In this document: one piece after another, positions 1-11,376 of the stretch | Layout: each line of letters opens with the position of its first letter | How positions within the stretch are numbered: the stretch's first letter is position 1 | From: Dryococelus australis | Lineage: Eukaryota; Arthropoda; Insecta; Phasmatodea; Phasmatidae | Length of the DNA: 64,000 nucleotides | Reading direction: 5' to 3' | Assembly: GCA_029891345.1 (NCBI GenBank) | Contig: CM056995.1 | Span: 214,037,047 to 214,101,046 of the forward strand | Notes under the pieces: model-generated | The model's database searches: none | What the model saw: only the letters and a program-made list of their open reading frames with translations | Told to the model about the DNA's origin: nothing | Position numbers and translations under genes: made by a program

Positions 1-264
1 ATTTAATAAAAGAATTCTTTAATTCGATTTTTTTATTGTTGGACATGACATTTCGTTGTTTTTCATTGTTGTTGAAATGGTGATATTGGCAGAGCAGCAG
101 CGATGTGTCCTCTGTGCCTTGCTGGAGTGGACTGAGCAGATGGGTTGGGTTTTGATTGTTTATATATGAGTTAATGTTTGTGTAAGAATGGTATAAGTTA
201 CATTTTTATTTGTGGATGGAACGAGACAGCGCATGTCACTTCTAGTCCACTTAGCGAGTGAGGA

Positions 265-305
265 GCGGATAATCAATCGATTGTTCGAATAATCGATTAT
301 GAGTG
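265..305. repeat. AATCGATT palindrome cluster in left TIR
   Basis: Alternating direct and inverted ATCGATT units (AATCGATTGTTCGAATAATC and neighbours) could fold into a hairpin. The same cluster is in the right arm near 19,802-19,828, and a further variant lies beyond it near 20,050-20,115. Such subterminal palindromes often act as transposase or terminal-protein recognition sites, but that role is inferred here. Confidence 0.6.
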
Positions 306-739
306 AGGGCACGCGTGTCATTTCTGGACCACTATGATTTACGTTCAATTAGCCAACTGAAATAAGTACGAATCATTACGTCGCACATGACAGAACAGAA
401 CACAACATTTACATTAATATTGTAACGAAATATGAAGAACATTTAATAATATTTCACACAACTAAATAAATGACACGAAACAAAGTTAATCACACCAAAC
501 TAATTTCACACGTTCAATATACGCAAAATTGTTAACGATTAGATTGAACACACAAAATCCTACAACAACATATATAAATATTAACACAGGAAAAATATAT
601 CTTACACCCGCCCAGGAACTAAATAACCGTCGCACACTAAATTATTCGCTTATCGCCCACGAAGCCAGGACGCCACACTTCACAAATCAATAAAAACATA
701 CGATTTACAATAAAAAATACAACTACAAGTCCAAACAAG

Positions 740-964
740 CTAAAAATCCCCCTCTAATTTAATAGCTTCCCACACTGATCCACGCAATCCAAATCTCCAG
801 TTGTCATAAAAATTTCCCCTTGACAAAAATTCCCTCCAACATATGCTCACACGTACTTCACCCTCATCGGCTCTCAAAACACGCATCAAAGAACGTAAAC
901 ATAAATGATCACCCAAACTTCTGTTTTTAAAAACCCGTCTTTCGCTAGCCCATTCGACCGTCAC
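740..964 (-). other. Open reading frame inside left TIR (74 aa)
   Basis: The 74-codon frame starts MTVEWASERRVFKN and ends with IKLEGDF. The matching segment of the right TIR keeps the same frame open from the VFKN segment to the same stop (19,038-19,229), despite about ten amino-acid differences. The right copy has lost the ATG (GTG) and carries a 25-bp insertion upstream. No domain is recognisable. It may be a real small TIR gene or simply TIR sequence that happens to be open. Confidence 0.25.
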
Positions 965-1468
965 AGCACTCGCCTATTGCGAAAGCCTACTGCGAAAACC
1001 CGACGAACGTACTTCGTTATATCACAATTTAAAAGCGCACTAACGCGATCCTGTTCTTACAAAAGCGTACGCCGGCGGATCGTCTCTGTCGCGTCGACTC
1101 GCCTATCACACGCATTTCCCGTAAATTAATAATAATAGAAAGTTTTAATTAAATAAAAACCTAATAATTATCCGAACACGCAAGAGAAAACTGCAAAGCT
1201 AAGTGTCCACGAGGAGAGTTTTAAATCTCGAGAGTAACTGTCCAGAGTAACTGTCGAGAGCATTGTCGTCGTGTATACAGCACTGAGAGGAAACTCGCTG
1301 ACAGCAGGCAAACTCGCAGTCAACTCTCGGAGAGCTGCTGGCTGAGAGCAGGTGTGTCACGTGGACAAGCCACACCCCCACTTTCCGCGAGCTACTCGTA
1401 AAGAAAGCTCTTGGAGTGTATAGTTGCGAGTACTCTCACAAGTATTGTGTGGACGGACGTGTATAGAA

Positions 1469-4400
1469 ATGGCGAAACGTGCGTGGTCACATGACGATAT
1501 TGTCAAGCTGATCGATATGTAGAAGGTGGGCCTATGTTGTGGGATTGCCGGAGTAACAAGTATAAAAATCGCGACCAGACGAATGCTGCCTTGAAGGAAA
1601 TAGTACAGGTTTTCAACTACGCGAATGAAGAAGTACTAAGAAAAATACACAATTTACGAAATCAGGTAAGAATAGAGTATTTAATGTCCGTAGGTAATAT
1701 ATATTAACAACAATAACGAAATGTTTGCCCTTTAAAAATGATTTATTTTTGTAGGTTTCACAAGACCTAAAAAAAAATAGGGAAGAAAAAAGTCACAGCG
1801 CTGGTGGAGAAGAAAATAGTAAATGGCAATATTTCAATGCAATGAAATTCGTCATACCAACAATGACGGCCAAGTCAACATCAGATTTAGTAAGTAAATG
1901 ACATAGATAATATTTAAGTCTTAGACATACATATTTAGAAATTAGTGTTGAGTGGGGCAATCCATTTGTATGCGGTTAATAATTATATCATAGCAAGACT
2001 ACATATGATATTATATTTGCTAAAACAAGTACGTAAAACATATTTGTAGTTGTCAAGTATCATACTATTTCGCCAAATACTAGTTATATTTGTTCACATA
2101 ATATATTTACAAATAAACACATGCACATGCTCAAGTCAACAATACAGGTAGTACCCGACTTGCTGTTGTTGGAGTGATTGATCTGACAACAGTGTGCTAT
2201 GATGGACGTTAGTTTTGTATGCACATCATACATGTCTGTATTGCCACCTCACTTCACGTTCTGGTGACATGAAATAGTTCGTCAGCTCCTCCCTTACTTC
2301 ACGCTGGGATGGGGGAGGAGGCACACCTCGTCGCTGTAATGAAAACCACACTGTCGTGGGTATCCCCGTCAACAGATCCCGGGTATAGATACCGCTGCCC
2401 TGCTCGTACTAGGAAATTATGTAACACACATAATGCAAGAGCAACTTTTTCAGCTGTGCTTGGTTGGAGGAGCATGGGTTTTCTTAACATACGATACCTC
2501 TGAGGTATGATTCCAACTACATTCTCCACAGTATTACGCGCCCTAGAAACACGATAGTTGAAGATCCTCTTATCAGTTGGGAGGTCTCTGTAGAGGTATG
2601 GTTTCTTGAGGTAAGTGCTCAAAGGAAATGCATCGTCTGCAACAAGGTAGTATGGCATATCCGTATTTCTGCCAGGCAGACGTTTAAGTTCAGGTAATTC
2701 GATTAGATTGGACAAAAATGCTTGGCCTAATGTGGAACGACTAAACACTCCTCCATCAGATAACCGACCATTACAGCCCACGTCAATGTAAATTAACCTG
2801 TACTTGGCACTGCAAGGAGCACAATACTATGAGGTAACTTGTAATTAAAGTAGTGGCTTACACTGTTATTGGGACCTTGGATAACATAGTGTTTGCCGTC
2901 TAATGCCCCCACACAGTGAGGAGTCGTTGGCAACTTCAAACTAATCGGAAGGGGCCTCAGGAAACTGTGGAGGTGAAAAAGTACATTAATTGAACGTGCA
3001 ACAATATGCACACATGCGTACAACACAGTGAATGCCTACTGTATATTTTCAACAGAACAAAACCGACCCCTTTCCGCAGGAACATGTTCGAAACTCTAGC
3101 TTTCACTTCAACCAAATGTAATAGTGCATATGTGTTTCAACAGGGGCCCGGTGGTGTAGCGGCTAAAGGGCTCGCCTCCCACCAAGGCAATTCGGGTTCG
3201 AAACCCAGCGGTGTCACTCCCCGGATGTTTACATGTGGGAATTGGGCCAGACGATGCCGCTGGCTGTTGAATTTTCTCGGGGTTGTCCCTGGTCCTCCGT
3301 GTTTGCATTCTGGCGATGCTCTATAACCAACCCATATTTCACCTATTGGCCGTACAAACAGTGGACGTTAAGAGTCACCCAACCTCGCAACTCTCATTCC
3401 GTTAAACAACACACATATTAACTACCGATTGTTTGCGGACAATCATTATATTGTTAGCTCGTACTGTAGATTGTGATAGTAATACAGTTTCCAAGCTCAT
3501 AATGTCGAATTGAAGGGAATGGTGCACTATACATACCAACTTTTCGCCACTACTGCCTACAAGTTTATTCGTGACAGTATGGTGTACCTGAGCATAAAAT
3601 ACCATTACGAATTCTATACACTTTCTTAAAAGAATATATTGCGGCAAAATGTTGTTAACTAGGGAGATAGTGCACCATACCCAGTCATGATCCACAGGCT
3701 CTTTCAATGTTAAGAGGCCTACACACATAGCGCACAAAATTTGTTACAGTTTGTAGCAAGTATTTTTATGTTTAATGTGCTTATGTATATATACGACAAG
3801 ACCACACTCTTTAAATATAGCTCCTTTAAGTTTAATGTAATGGCATCGAACTTATAAACATGGTTTAAGAGCCCCTCAAAATTGCTACAAACTACTTTTC
3901 CAGACTGCTGTATCTGGAGAAATAGCAACCTAATTAACTAAACAAAACTATTGAAACGTACACTGTACTTTACTTCCTACTTGCCACAAATCGAATAATA
4001 GTGTCACCTGTTTTACGTCTCTTATAAAGAAAATTAATACGAAGAAAAAATCATGCTATAGGTTAGTGCTCCACGCATAAAGACAACACGGTTGTGGAAG
4101 CTCATGATAGTATCGCCCTTATCGTTCCTCTCTTTCAATGCCTGAAACGTGGTACATGACTTCAGGTGAACAGGCCTCTTAACTGAGTACTATCGGTGTG
4201 TGCATTTGTATATGCGATGTTTCGTATAGTCACGTTCCAACACAAAGCTTGTCTTGCTCACAGGCTGTTCCTGAACGTGACACGGCACCAATCGGAAATG
4301 CTGTTGAGCCACAAGTTCCTACCGTTATGACAGGCTTCCAGTGTGATCAGCCCGCTACACCCCACGATAACAATACAGCAACCAATAAAAAAATGGAATA

Positions 4401-4707
4401 CAGCAATGGAACCTGCCGATTCCGTGCCAGTAAATTCTTACACAAAGAAACCGATGCGTATGACACGTTTGGTGAGTATGTGGCTATGGAATTACGGAAC
4501 ATGAAGAATGCTTTTAACAGAAGGCGGCTAATGAGCACTATTAGACGAGCAATAGCAGACATGGTAGACGAAGACGACTTTATATCTTGGTCTACTTCGG
4601 CTCACTCGATAGAGGACATGTCACCACAAGCTCAAGAACAGTTAATTTATACAAACATTGAGAAGAACTATGGTCTGAAAACACGTATTTCCGTGTATTC
4701 ATTGTGA
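1469..4707 (+). pseudogene. Harbinger accessory MADF/BESS-like protein gene, three exons
   Basis: Exon 1 (1,469-1,665) encodes a MADF-type helix-turn-helix start (MAKRAWSHDDIVKLID). It meets a TAG at 1,520-1,522, and the homologous text continues in another frame (tryptophan-containing PMLWDCRSNKYKNRDQ region) up to a GTAAG donor. Exon 2 (1,755-1,889) lies between an AG acceptor and GTAAGT and has the KWQYFNAMKFVIP segment typical after a MADF domain. Exon 3 (4,263-4,707, acceptor TCACAG) carries an acidic FGEYVAMELRNMKN segment resembling a BESS-type C-terminus. In Harbinger elements such proteins bind DNA and assist the transposase. Intron 2 contains the SINE and the main transposase exons on the other strand. 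The frameshift in exon 1 makes this copy non-functional. Confidence 0.7.
3142..3330 (+). mobile_element. tRNA-derived SINE
   Basis: The head is tRNA-like, with a box-A-like GTGGTGTAGCGGCTAAAGGG and a perfect box B GGGTTCGAAACCC at 3,194-3,206. A tRNA-unrelated body follows, containing TTTTCTCGGGGTTGTCCCTG. It lies in the large intron of the Harbinger accessory gene, on the strand opposite the transposase. The 3' boundary is approximate. Confidence 0.7.
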
Positions 4708-5209
4708 TTTTGAAATTTGTATTTCTCTATGAAGGAGTATAAAACTGTTTTAAAAAAGTATCTTCATATAGTTTTCTTTCAGTTGTGCGAACAACTGCTC
4801 ACAAACCTCCTTCACTATTCTACCAATTGTGCAGACAGGTATGCGGAACAAGTACTGCAGACTGCTGTAGGAATTACCTGAAACACTATGGCAATATAGT
4901 TATTCATACATGTAGGTTGTTGCGGTTTCGCTTTATGGGCTTACCGAACAGATTATATTTGACGGACATAGACAAACGGTACACTCATTTTACTACTACG
5001 TTAATATATTTGGTCAAGTTTCAAAACGTACAACTTTTCAAATCATTTCACATACAATACTGAACAATAAGTTAAATTACTTTAACGGGGGAGTTAAATA
5101 CATTGAAACTATTAAGTTACTGACTATACATTATGCCACGGCCCTTACAAAGTTAGCTATAGTCTTTATTAAGTCACCAGCTCGTTATCACCTTAATGTT
5201 ATTGCCGAA

Positions 5210-5470
5210 GGCTATTTATCGTGTGTTCTCACTACGCCGGATCTCGGCGCACCCTTCGTCTCTCCATCTTGCATCCTCGTCGTCGGGCTGCAGTCAGACC
5301 TCGCTTCGAGCCTCCGCCGGCGCTATATAGTCACCTCAGAAGTCCAAACATCTCCGTGTTTCTAAGATTTCTCCTTGCCTGTATCCTCGTTCTGGCTTCA
5401 ACCTATATACACCTCGCTTCTCTGCCACTGGCGCGTCTTTGCAAGCCATGAGGGTACGCTTAACCGCGCC
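5210..5470. other. GC-rich non-coding block within Harbinger
   Basis: A GC-rich stretch, unlike its AT-rich surroundings, lies between the first and second transposase exons. The open frame on plus (5,221-5,451) has no recognisable domain and a composition of arginine and leucine typical of GC-rich noise. It could be a small inserted element or a promoter. Confidence 0.3.
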
Positions 5471-6214
5471 CGCAGCAAGGTGCATACCCTGCAGCGCATT
5501 ACATGTAACTTAAATTGACTGTTTTTTCATACCTGATGCCAGAAACCGTAGTGTAACCATAATGCGGTTCTTGACGCTTATGGCATTTCTCATTGTAGTC
5601 TCTTGTTTGGTTAACATAGCTCCAAACTTTTGGATTAAATATTCAATGTCTTCTGCTGTCATTTTGATAAAGCAGCGGAACTGTGCCGCATCTTCCATAA
5701 TGAGTTCGTGAAATAATGTGTTGCAAGCTCCTAATTTATTTCGTCTCTTGATCCATCCAAAACCCAGCAACTTCGTCTTATCTTCCTCCATTTCCATCTT
5801 TTCTTTTCAAGAAGCATCACTATCAGTGCTGCAGCGACTTTCCGCTTTCGAGTTGGAGACATGACTGGCGGTCAGTACTGTCTGACAGTTCTTCCGCGAA
5901 CCAAATGCTCTCCACGTGGACATGGTTGTGAGAGTTACTTGCGATATGCGACTCTCAAAGCTTTCTGAGAGTCGACTAGTGAGAGTAAACACTCTCAGTG
6001 TGGACATGTCTCTGCGAGATACTCGCGATAGTTGTATCAATTATCGAGAGTACTTACTCTCACCGTGGACACGTAGCTTAAGTGTATGGGACGTGACTCA
6101 CTGTTCGTCGCCTTGCATTATCCAGTCAGTCAGACCGACTCTTGACTCTCGGAAAACAAACATTTCTCAGTCCGCCTGCTTCAGCATCTCTGCGACACAC
6201 ACGGTTAAAAGAAA

Positions 6215-7275
6215 ATTGCCTCAAATTCTAACGATTCTCGAGACCACACATATTGCCTTTTCACCCCAAAATGCTTTAACGCGTTGTAGGCTAGGACAAA
6301 CCTCTCATGCCACCAAGAGAGCAATATATTATTCCATTGTCGGAAGTATTTAAAAAAATTATCGCAAGTTCTAACGATGCTCAAAACCATTAATTTCGCC
6401 GTTCCACCCTGTCTGCTGCGAAGATCTGTCACCAAGGACAAGCCTGTAATGTGGCTAAGAAGACAATATACAATTCTGCTAAATGCTTCGGACGACGTGA
6501 ATACACGGCGCCAAGACAACACAGAGCAGGGTGATAGCTAAGACAAGCTGGGGGGGGGGGGGAAGAGAGTTTCGCTCTCTTATCCGCCTCATGCACCAGC
6601 GTACGACCCACCCCCTCGACTTTCCCCGTAGACCTCTACTGCGCCTGTGCGCTTCTACACCATACCCTTACTTCACCTCCCCCAAACCCCACGACTGACA
6701 ACTCGCGCGCATGTCCTGGCCAGCGCTAAATAACACCCTCGAAAATTATAGCCTCCACTTACCCTCTCCCGCCCCTCCTCAGCATGCCGGGAAGGCACAT
6801 GCGGCCAGCAGCAGTCATATCGGCCGATGCGATTGTCTTTTGTCACACCCTCCAAGGACTCTACGAAGCGAGTCGCGGGGACAGCTTAGTCGTCCGCCGC
6901 GCGGCTAATAAAGCCTCGCCATTAATCTCGTACGACAGTGCTCATCCCAATTCCTCTACCAACTCGCTTTCGCCAGAGAACAAAGAGTAACACCTGCCTA
7001 GCCCAGGTTCTCACGACTCTGCCTGCTCGAGAGCACATATTTTTCATATTCATCCTGCCTCCTGCAAAACGTTGTCTGCAAGAGTAAAGCGCTCAGCACA
7101 ATATGTCACACCTCACAGCTTGTTCGAACAGACCACTCTCGAGACCATACATTTTTTTACAGATTCACCCACACGTTCTCTACTGCACGCCAAAGGCAAA
7201 CACACGCTCTCACACTGTCAAGAAAGCAATAGATTTCACCTAACTGCTTCGACCGGCGAACAAAGTCTCTCCAGT
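6215..7275. repeat. Diverged ~145-bp tandem repeats with intervening G-rich stretch
   Basis: A unit starting TTCTAACGATTCTCGAGACC (6,226) returns as TTCTAACGATGCTCAAAACC (6,371), about 145 bases on. A second anchor (GAGAGCAATATATTATTCC near 6,318 and AGAAGACAATATACAATTC near 6,459) keeps almost the same spacing. More diverged relatives begin at CTCGAGAGCACATATTTTTC (7,027) and CTCTCGAGACCATACATTTT (7,137). A 13-base G run lies at 6,550-6,562. The 226-codon open frame at 7,072-7,752 runs through these units and shows no domain, so I treat it as non-coding. Confidence 0.6.
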
Positions 7276-7279
7276 CACC

Positions 7280-8220
7280 AAGCCAATGAACTTCCCTTCT
7301 CCAAACTAACGTCCACGCAGTCGCCAGCGCTAAACACAGATTATCTTTACCATGACTGTACTCTTCTCCCACCCCTTTCCACCAGAGCAGATGAACCATT
7401 TCCAAGTCGCGTTAATAATGATGAATGTTGCTTTCTCTCACCCATCCCACTGACGAGAAAACTATCGCTATTTGGAAACTCCCAGTGCTTTGAAAGACAT
7501 ACCCTCCGATGCCAAGCCTTACTTTTGCAATTACTCTCTCAGTCAATCACAGTCGTAGAAAAATATATCGTTTTAGTGTGTTTGCTCAGGCTTTCTTCCT
7601 CAGGGAATACACAACTTATAGACAGTAAGGAAGCCCCAGCATTTCCGAAGGATTGCTCCGAAACACATAGCCCACAATCATTCAGGCTCGACAACCAAGC
7701 TAGAACATTCTCCTTCATAGCAACAAAAAAAAAAAATTCAGCTCTAAACTAGTTCAACAAATAAGACATTCCACTATGGATTACGTATATCATAACTCCA
7801 ATGCATGCGATCTGGAAGAAATGATACTTCCGAATCCTGTGCATACTACATTTTAGTTAAAAACCAAAAAAATTGATCACAAAAAAAATTTTGTTATAAG
7901 TCACATGTCATAATATTATTATTTTCGTCGATTTACATGTTAGGTGTAGAACAATTTTACAACCATTAACTCGAGAAAAAGAAAATTAACACACAAATAT
8001 TTTCACTCCTTACAAACCGGAAAATATTAACCGAATACAAAGAATTACATCATAAATCAAGTGTAATAGATTACCATCCAAACAATAGCAATGATTGTAC
8101 AATAAATAGTACATCCATTCCCCAGCAATATCGAAAGGTTTATTAAATGAATAACACATAAAATATGCTAAAAATAAGTTTTTATTTCATACCAAAATAT
8201 TATAAATCATAGTATTACAA
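7280..8220. other. Gene-free AT-rich stretch in the Polinton
   Basis: Nothing is recognisable between the tandem repeats and the integrase stop. Strong AT bias, with several polyadenine runs (around 7,727 and 7,881), fits 3' flanking sequence of the integrase gene. Confidence 0.5.
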
Positions 8221-8222
8221 TC

Positions 8223-9140
8223 TTAGAAGATCTTGATTCTTCGCCCACGAGTCGTGGGATTTTGAAAACCCTTCCATCGAACCAAGGACATATCTTTTTT
8301 CCTTTTAATGATTTTATCAATCAAACATTCATTTAGAGAGCTGACTTTTTGTAATTCGTGTTTGTAAAACCAGCCTCTTATGAGCTGACCATCATATGTT
8401 TCTAGATAATATACCATGGAAAATGAATTTATAATTGAAATAATTGTAAATATTTCATAAGACCAATTAGTCGTACACCGTTTCTCAAAGATTCCTTTCT
8501 GCTTCGAGATACGTATATATTTACCAATTTTGAACTTTGGTTTTCTTTTGTCTATTACTTTAACATTATTATACACAGTTTTCATCAAACTATTGTCCAT
8601 AACTTTTCCAGGTGCCATCTTGATAGTTCTATGATATCTGGAATTATAAAATTTAAGTATTTCAGGCAACATTTCAAATAAATTATAGGTGCCTTTCGAT
8701 GTGAAATGCTTGTATATTAATTGCTTAATCGATTTATTAAATTGTTCCACAACACTGGCTTTAAGCTCCGAATATGATGCGTAGTGATTGATACCATATT
8801 CAGTCATTAGTTTCCGGAATGGTGCACAAAAAAATTCAGATCCTCTGTCAATTTACAGTGGATTTGGCCTTCTCTCTTTCAAAACGATCTTTATTGCATT
8901 GGTAACCTGTTCCCCAGTTTTGTTTTTCAAAGGTATGCCCCAACCATACTTTGAATAAACATCTATTACAGTTAAAATATATTTGCATCCCTTATTGCAT
9001 TTGGAAAGCAATGTCATTTCACACAAATCTGCTTGAAAAATATCATTTAACACTGTCGTAATAACTGGTCTTCTAGGATAATTTATACTTGCAGGGGCAT
9101 GAAGCTCTTGAGCAATCTTACTGAATTTCATTCATAATAT
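8223..9140 (-). pseudogene. INT: Polinton retroviral-type integrase
   Basis: The product would catalyse integration of linear element DNA. The first ORF segment (8,853-9,131) has the leader MKFSKIAQELHAPA, the first catalytic Asp in FQADLCEM and the second in TVIDVYSKYGW. After an in-frame TAA at 8,853-8,855 the same frame goes on through RGSEFF, where the catalytic Glu lies. It then continues into 8,223-8,807 with KASVVEQFNKSIKQ, an SH3-like stretch (KFKIGKYIRISKQKGIFEKR) and a chromodomain-like tail (SLVRWKGF). One stop codon is therefore the only break I see across the core; the N-terminal zinc-binding part is not clear. It neighbours the DUF8207-like gene on the same strand. Confidence 0.88.
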
Positions 9141-9149
9141 AACCACCTT

Positions 9150-9845
9150 CTTTCAAATCTTTAATAATAGAAACAATTTTTTTGTATGTGAATTATTCCC
9201 AGACTCTCTCGAAGCGATGAGAAGTTTTAATCTGTCGACCAATTCATTAGTATTGTTACAACATGCAGGAGAAAACCGGTTGTCAATTTCTCCTTTATAT
9301 ATTCCACTTCCAATAATGGCGCTTAGTAAATGTAGTGTCGGATGATTTTCATCAACATCTAAACATTTATTTGCATTTGTACATCGAACAAGATTATAAT
9401 ATTTCTCCAAATCGATATCGGAATAACCATTAGGCTCGTTTTTAAATAATAATTCAAACAATCCTTCACTGACATCAGTTACATAATCACCTACTTGAAT
9501 TCTATTTCCAGGCAAAAACTTAATTAAGGAATCTCCCAGAAACCATATATTTCCATGTCGATATACACCCATTACCATATCATGCATAGACAAAGTTTGT
9601 TTTATAGCTAAATAATGTTGTGTTAATTGAGATAGCTATTTATTCTTATAGGTTCTTTCGATTTTTTCCCACTGGTGTTTCATTAAACATATTTAGCACG
9701 GAACTAATGTATCCTTTCTACTTGTAACATGTTAAAATATTTCTTCATTCGAAACATCCCATTCCATTTGAGCATGTTTAGCTTGTAAATATTTCGCCTT
9801 TACAGCAGATAACACTTTATGTAGTTCTGAAGCAGAGTCAGGCAT
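9150..9845 (-). pseudogene. DUF8207-like Polinton protein
   Basis: The start segment MPDSASELHKVLSAVKAKYL (from about 9,845) leads into KHAQMEWD and then stops. The frame reopens at 9,153-9,593 with MGVYRHGNIWFLGDSLIKFL, VGDYVTDVSEGLFELLF, NEPNGYSDIDLEKYYNLV and a short C-terminal stretch. The GLFELLF...NEP...DLEKY...N signature is that of an arthropod family found next to Polinton integrases (DUF8207). Function is unknown. An ochre codon and shifts between about 9,600 and 9,750 break it. Confidence 0.7.
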
Positions 9846-9879
9846 TTTACCTTGTTTTCATTAACTTTCAACTATTTAT

Positions 9880-10460
9880 ATATGAATTAAGTCGATGATT
9901 TTCTCGATGGTATATTAGGTCAATTAGTGTGCACTTTTTCAATCTTATCGACTTTACTCAAAAGTATGTCAAATTTACTCACAGTTTTAACCCTCAAATT
10001 GTTACTAAAATAGTTTATTTAAGATTTCAAATCATCAATTTGCTTTTTCACGTTCGTTTGCATAGCTAAAGCAAATGTTTTATTGATCAATTCAACACTT
10101 ATACATTGCATCATTTTATCCATTTGTGTATTAAATGGTTTTGTAATTGTAGTGCTTACCATTTCATTAATTACATTTTTTTAATGTTTCAAATGTCCAT
10201 TTGTTTTAGTTTCTATATGTTGCAACACAATCATAAAATTGCCAATATTTCCGAAATATAACTAATATTAGCAGACACTTTTGTAATAGTTTCAATTATG
10301 CTTATTAATTTCTCTTGCATATTGGTCGATTGTGATTTAAATATGTTTAGTGTAATGGTTTTTAAGTCTTCCACATCACATTTATTTACCGCATTGCTAT
10401 CTTTCACAGCTATACCCACATTATGTAATATATGTCCATTCAAATCACAAGTCCCGTTGT
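9880..10460 (-). pseudogene. Decayed Polinton ORF, unidentified, coiled-coil-like
   Basis: The best open part is 10,231-10,443 (70 codons, start MNGHILHNVGIAVKDSNAVN). It is rich in Ile, Thr, Lys and Gln with helix-like spacing (EKLISIIETITK). Downstream of it the frame is full of stops, but the text stays rich in Lys, Gln and Leu. It lies between the ATPase and the DUF8207-like gene on the same strand and could be the upstream part of that gene or a separate small protein. Confidence 0.35.
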
Positions 10461-10544
10461 GATTTCTAGTTAAACAGGTATTGTAATGATTGTGTTTTAT
10501 ACCACTATATCAAAACTTTGAAGTACTCATTATTCTTCAACGAG

Positions 10545-11150
10545 AAGTAAAAAACTGTGAAATTCAGACCTATATCTTTCTTTATATTGGGGAAGAGGTG
10601 GTATAATTTCCAGAAAACCATACTTGTTTTTCCAACAGTAAAAACACATATCTTTAAACTGTGTAAATGTCATATCGCCTTAAAATGTGATCATTGTAAT
10701 AATGTTGGAGATTCATGTTGTCAATTTTGAACACAATTAACATATTTGCAGTATTGCACAAATTATGTTTCGGTATACATGCATAACTTTGTGATAGATA
10801 AAAACAATCGACATTTGAATGTCGACCAAAACTAAAGTACTGTTGTATTTCACCCTGCAGTTCGCACCAAATATAAACATGGAATTGGGTAATGCTTTAT
10901 TTGAAGACACCATATCTTCTTTATTTGTAAAAGTGAAATATCTCGTTCATTCAATTAAAGACAAAATAGATGCTAATCGTTGATATTTCTCTTGTTATAT
11001 TGTGTTATAAAACACATAAATTTTCAAATTTAAGACCATTTGTATGTTCCAACAGCGATGTAATAACACACATTTTCCACATGAAGAAGGGCCACTTATT
11101 ATACAATATACATTTGGAGGTAAAAGCATGCCATGTTTCTATTTAATTAT
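10545..11150 (-). pseudogene. ATPase: Polinton FtsK/HerA-like genome-packaging ATPase
   Basis: The Walker A region reads ISGPSSCGKCVLL (minus, about 11,060-11,099), where the usual Ser/Thr after GK is Cys. The Walker B region near 10,850 is blurred by a frameshift. A conserved block FSFGRHSNVDCFYLSQSYAC then gives the sensor-like Q, followed by ANMLIVFKID and a C-terminal FKDMCFYCWKNKYGFLEI. At least three frames are needed to follow the homology, so the gene is dead. The family pumps DNA into the capsid. The gene diverges from the capsid genes starting at 11,377. Confidence 0.8.
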
Positions 11151-11376
11151 GTTTTCTTCCGTATATGCAATTACCAGCAGATGAACATTTTCTTTTATAA
11201 TCTTAATTTCGACAGTTTTATATACCATACTAACGTAAAAACTATAAATGTAGGTATATATAGGTTCGCATTTAGTTGAAAACAATTGCCTAACATAACA
11301 TAGCAAAAAAGTATGCATAGTATTGAATACATTGATTAACAAATTACCATTTGAATTGCATTGACCGAAATACAAT

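Larger units (their letters stand above)
65..1172. repeat. Left terminal inverted repeat of the Polinton
   Basis: The reverse complement of this stretch matches 18,767-20,035 over nearly its whole length, with scattered substitutions and a few indels. Shared blocks include the region around the AATCGATT palindromes (270-300), the block at 740-965, and the inner block ending near TAATTATCCGAACAC. It is about 160 bases shorter than the right arm, mainly because it lacks a ~125-bp and a 25-bp segment present there. TIR lengths above 1 kb are known in Polintons. Confidence 0.9.
2299..5797 (-). pseudogene. PIF/Harbinger DDE transposase (DDE_Tnp_4 type), interrupted, multi-exon
   Basis: The first exon (about 5,529-5,797) gives MEMEEDKTK... 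with a MRNAIS...LRFLASG segment typical of the family N-terminus, and ends at a GTATGA donor after GCATCAG. A short middle exon near 4,780-4,880 has the FRIPVCTIGRIVKEVCEQL helix-turn-helix stretch. The catalytic part covers 2,793-3,026 ([15 protein letters not shown], with the first catalytic D; FNYK) and 2,299-2,781 (GCNGRLSDGGVF, VADDAFPLSTYLKKPY with the second D, RVSRARNTVENVVG with the E, ALCVLHNFL). The frame is broken between the two catalytic blocks and upstream of [11 protein letters not shown]. The residues of the DDE triad are all visible, but the gene cannot be read through. Confidence 0.85.
1199..6075. mobile_element. PIF/Harbinger DNA transposon, degenerate
   Basis: The ends are inverted: GCTAAGTGTCCACG starts the left end near 1,198, and the right end reads GCTACGTGTCCACGG when reversed (near 6,075). 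Both subterminal zones are full of CTCTC/GAGAG palindromes and further GTGTCCAC or GTGGACA motifs. Inside are the two genes expected for Harbinger: a DDE transposase on minus and a MADF/BESS accessory DNA-binding gene on plus. A target duplication was not evident. The element lies about 25 bases inside the left Polinton TIR, so it probably inserted into the Polinton. Confidence 0.8.

Noticed and set aside
3194-3206. Functional tRNA gene at the box B
   Set aside because: No cloverleaf closes and the sequence continues into a SINE body; the same holds for 32,549-32,561.
7072-7752. 226-codon open frame on plus
   Set aside because: It runs through diverged tandem repeat units, has no domain and its length fits low stop density in this CT-rich strand.
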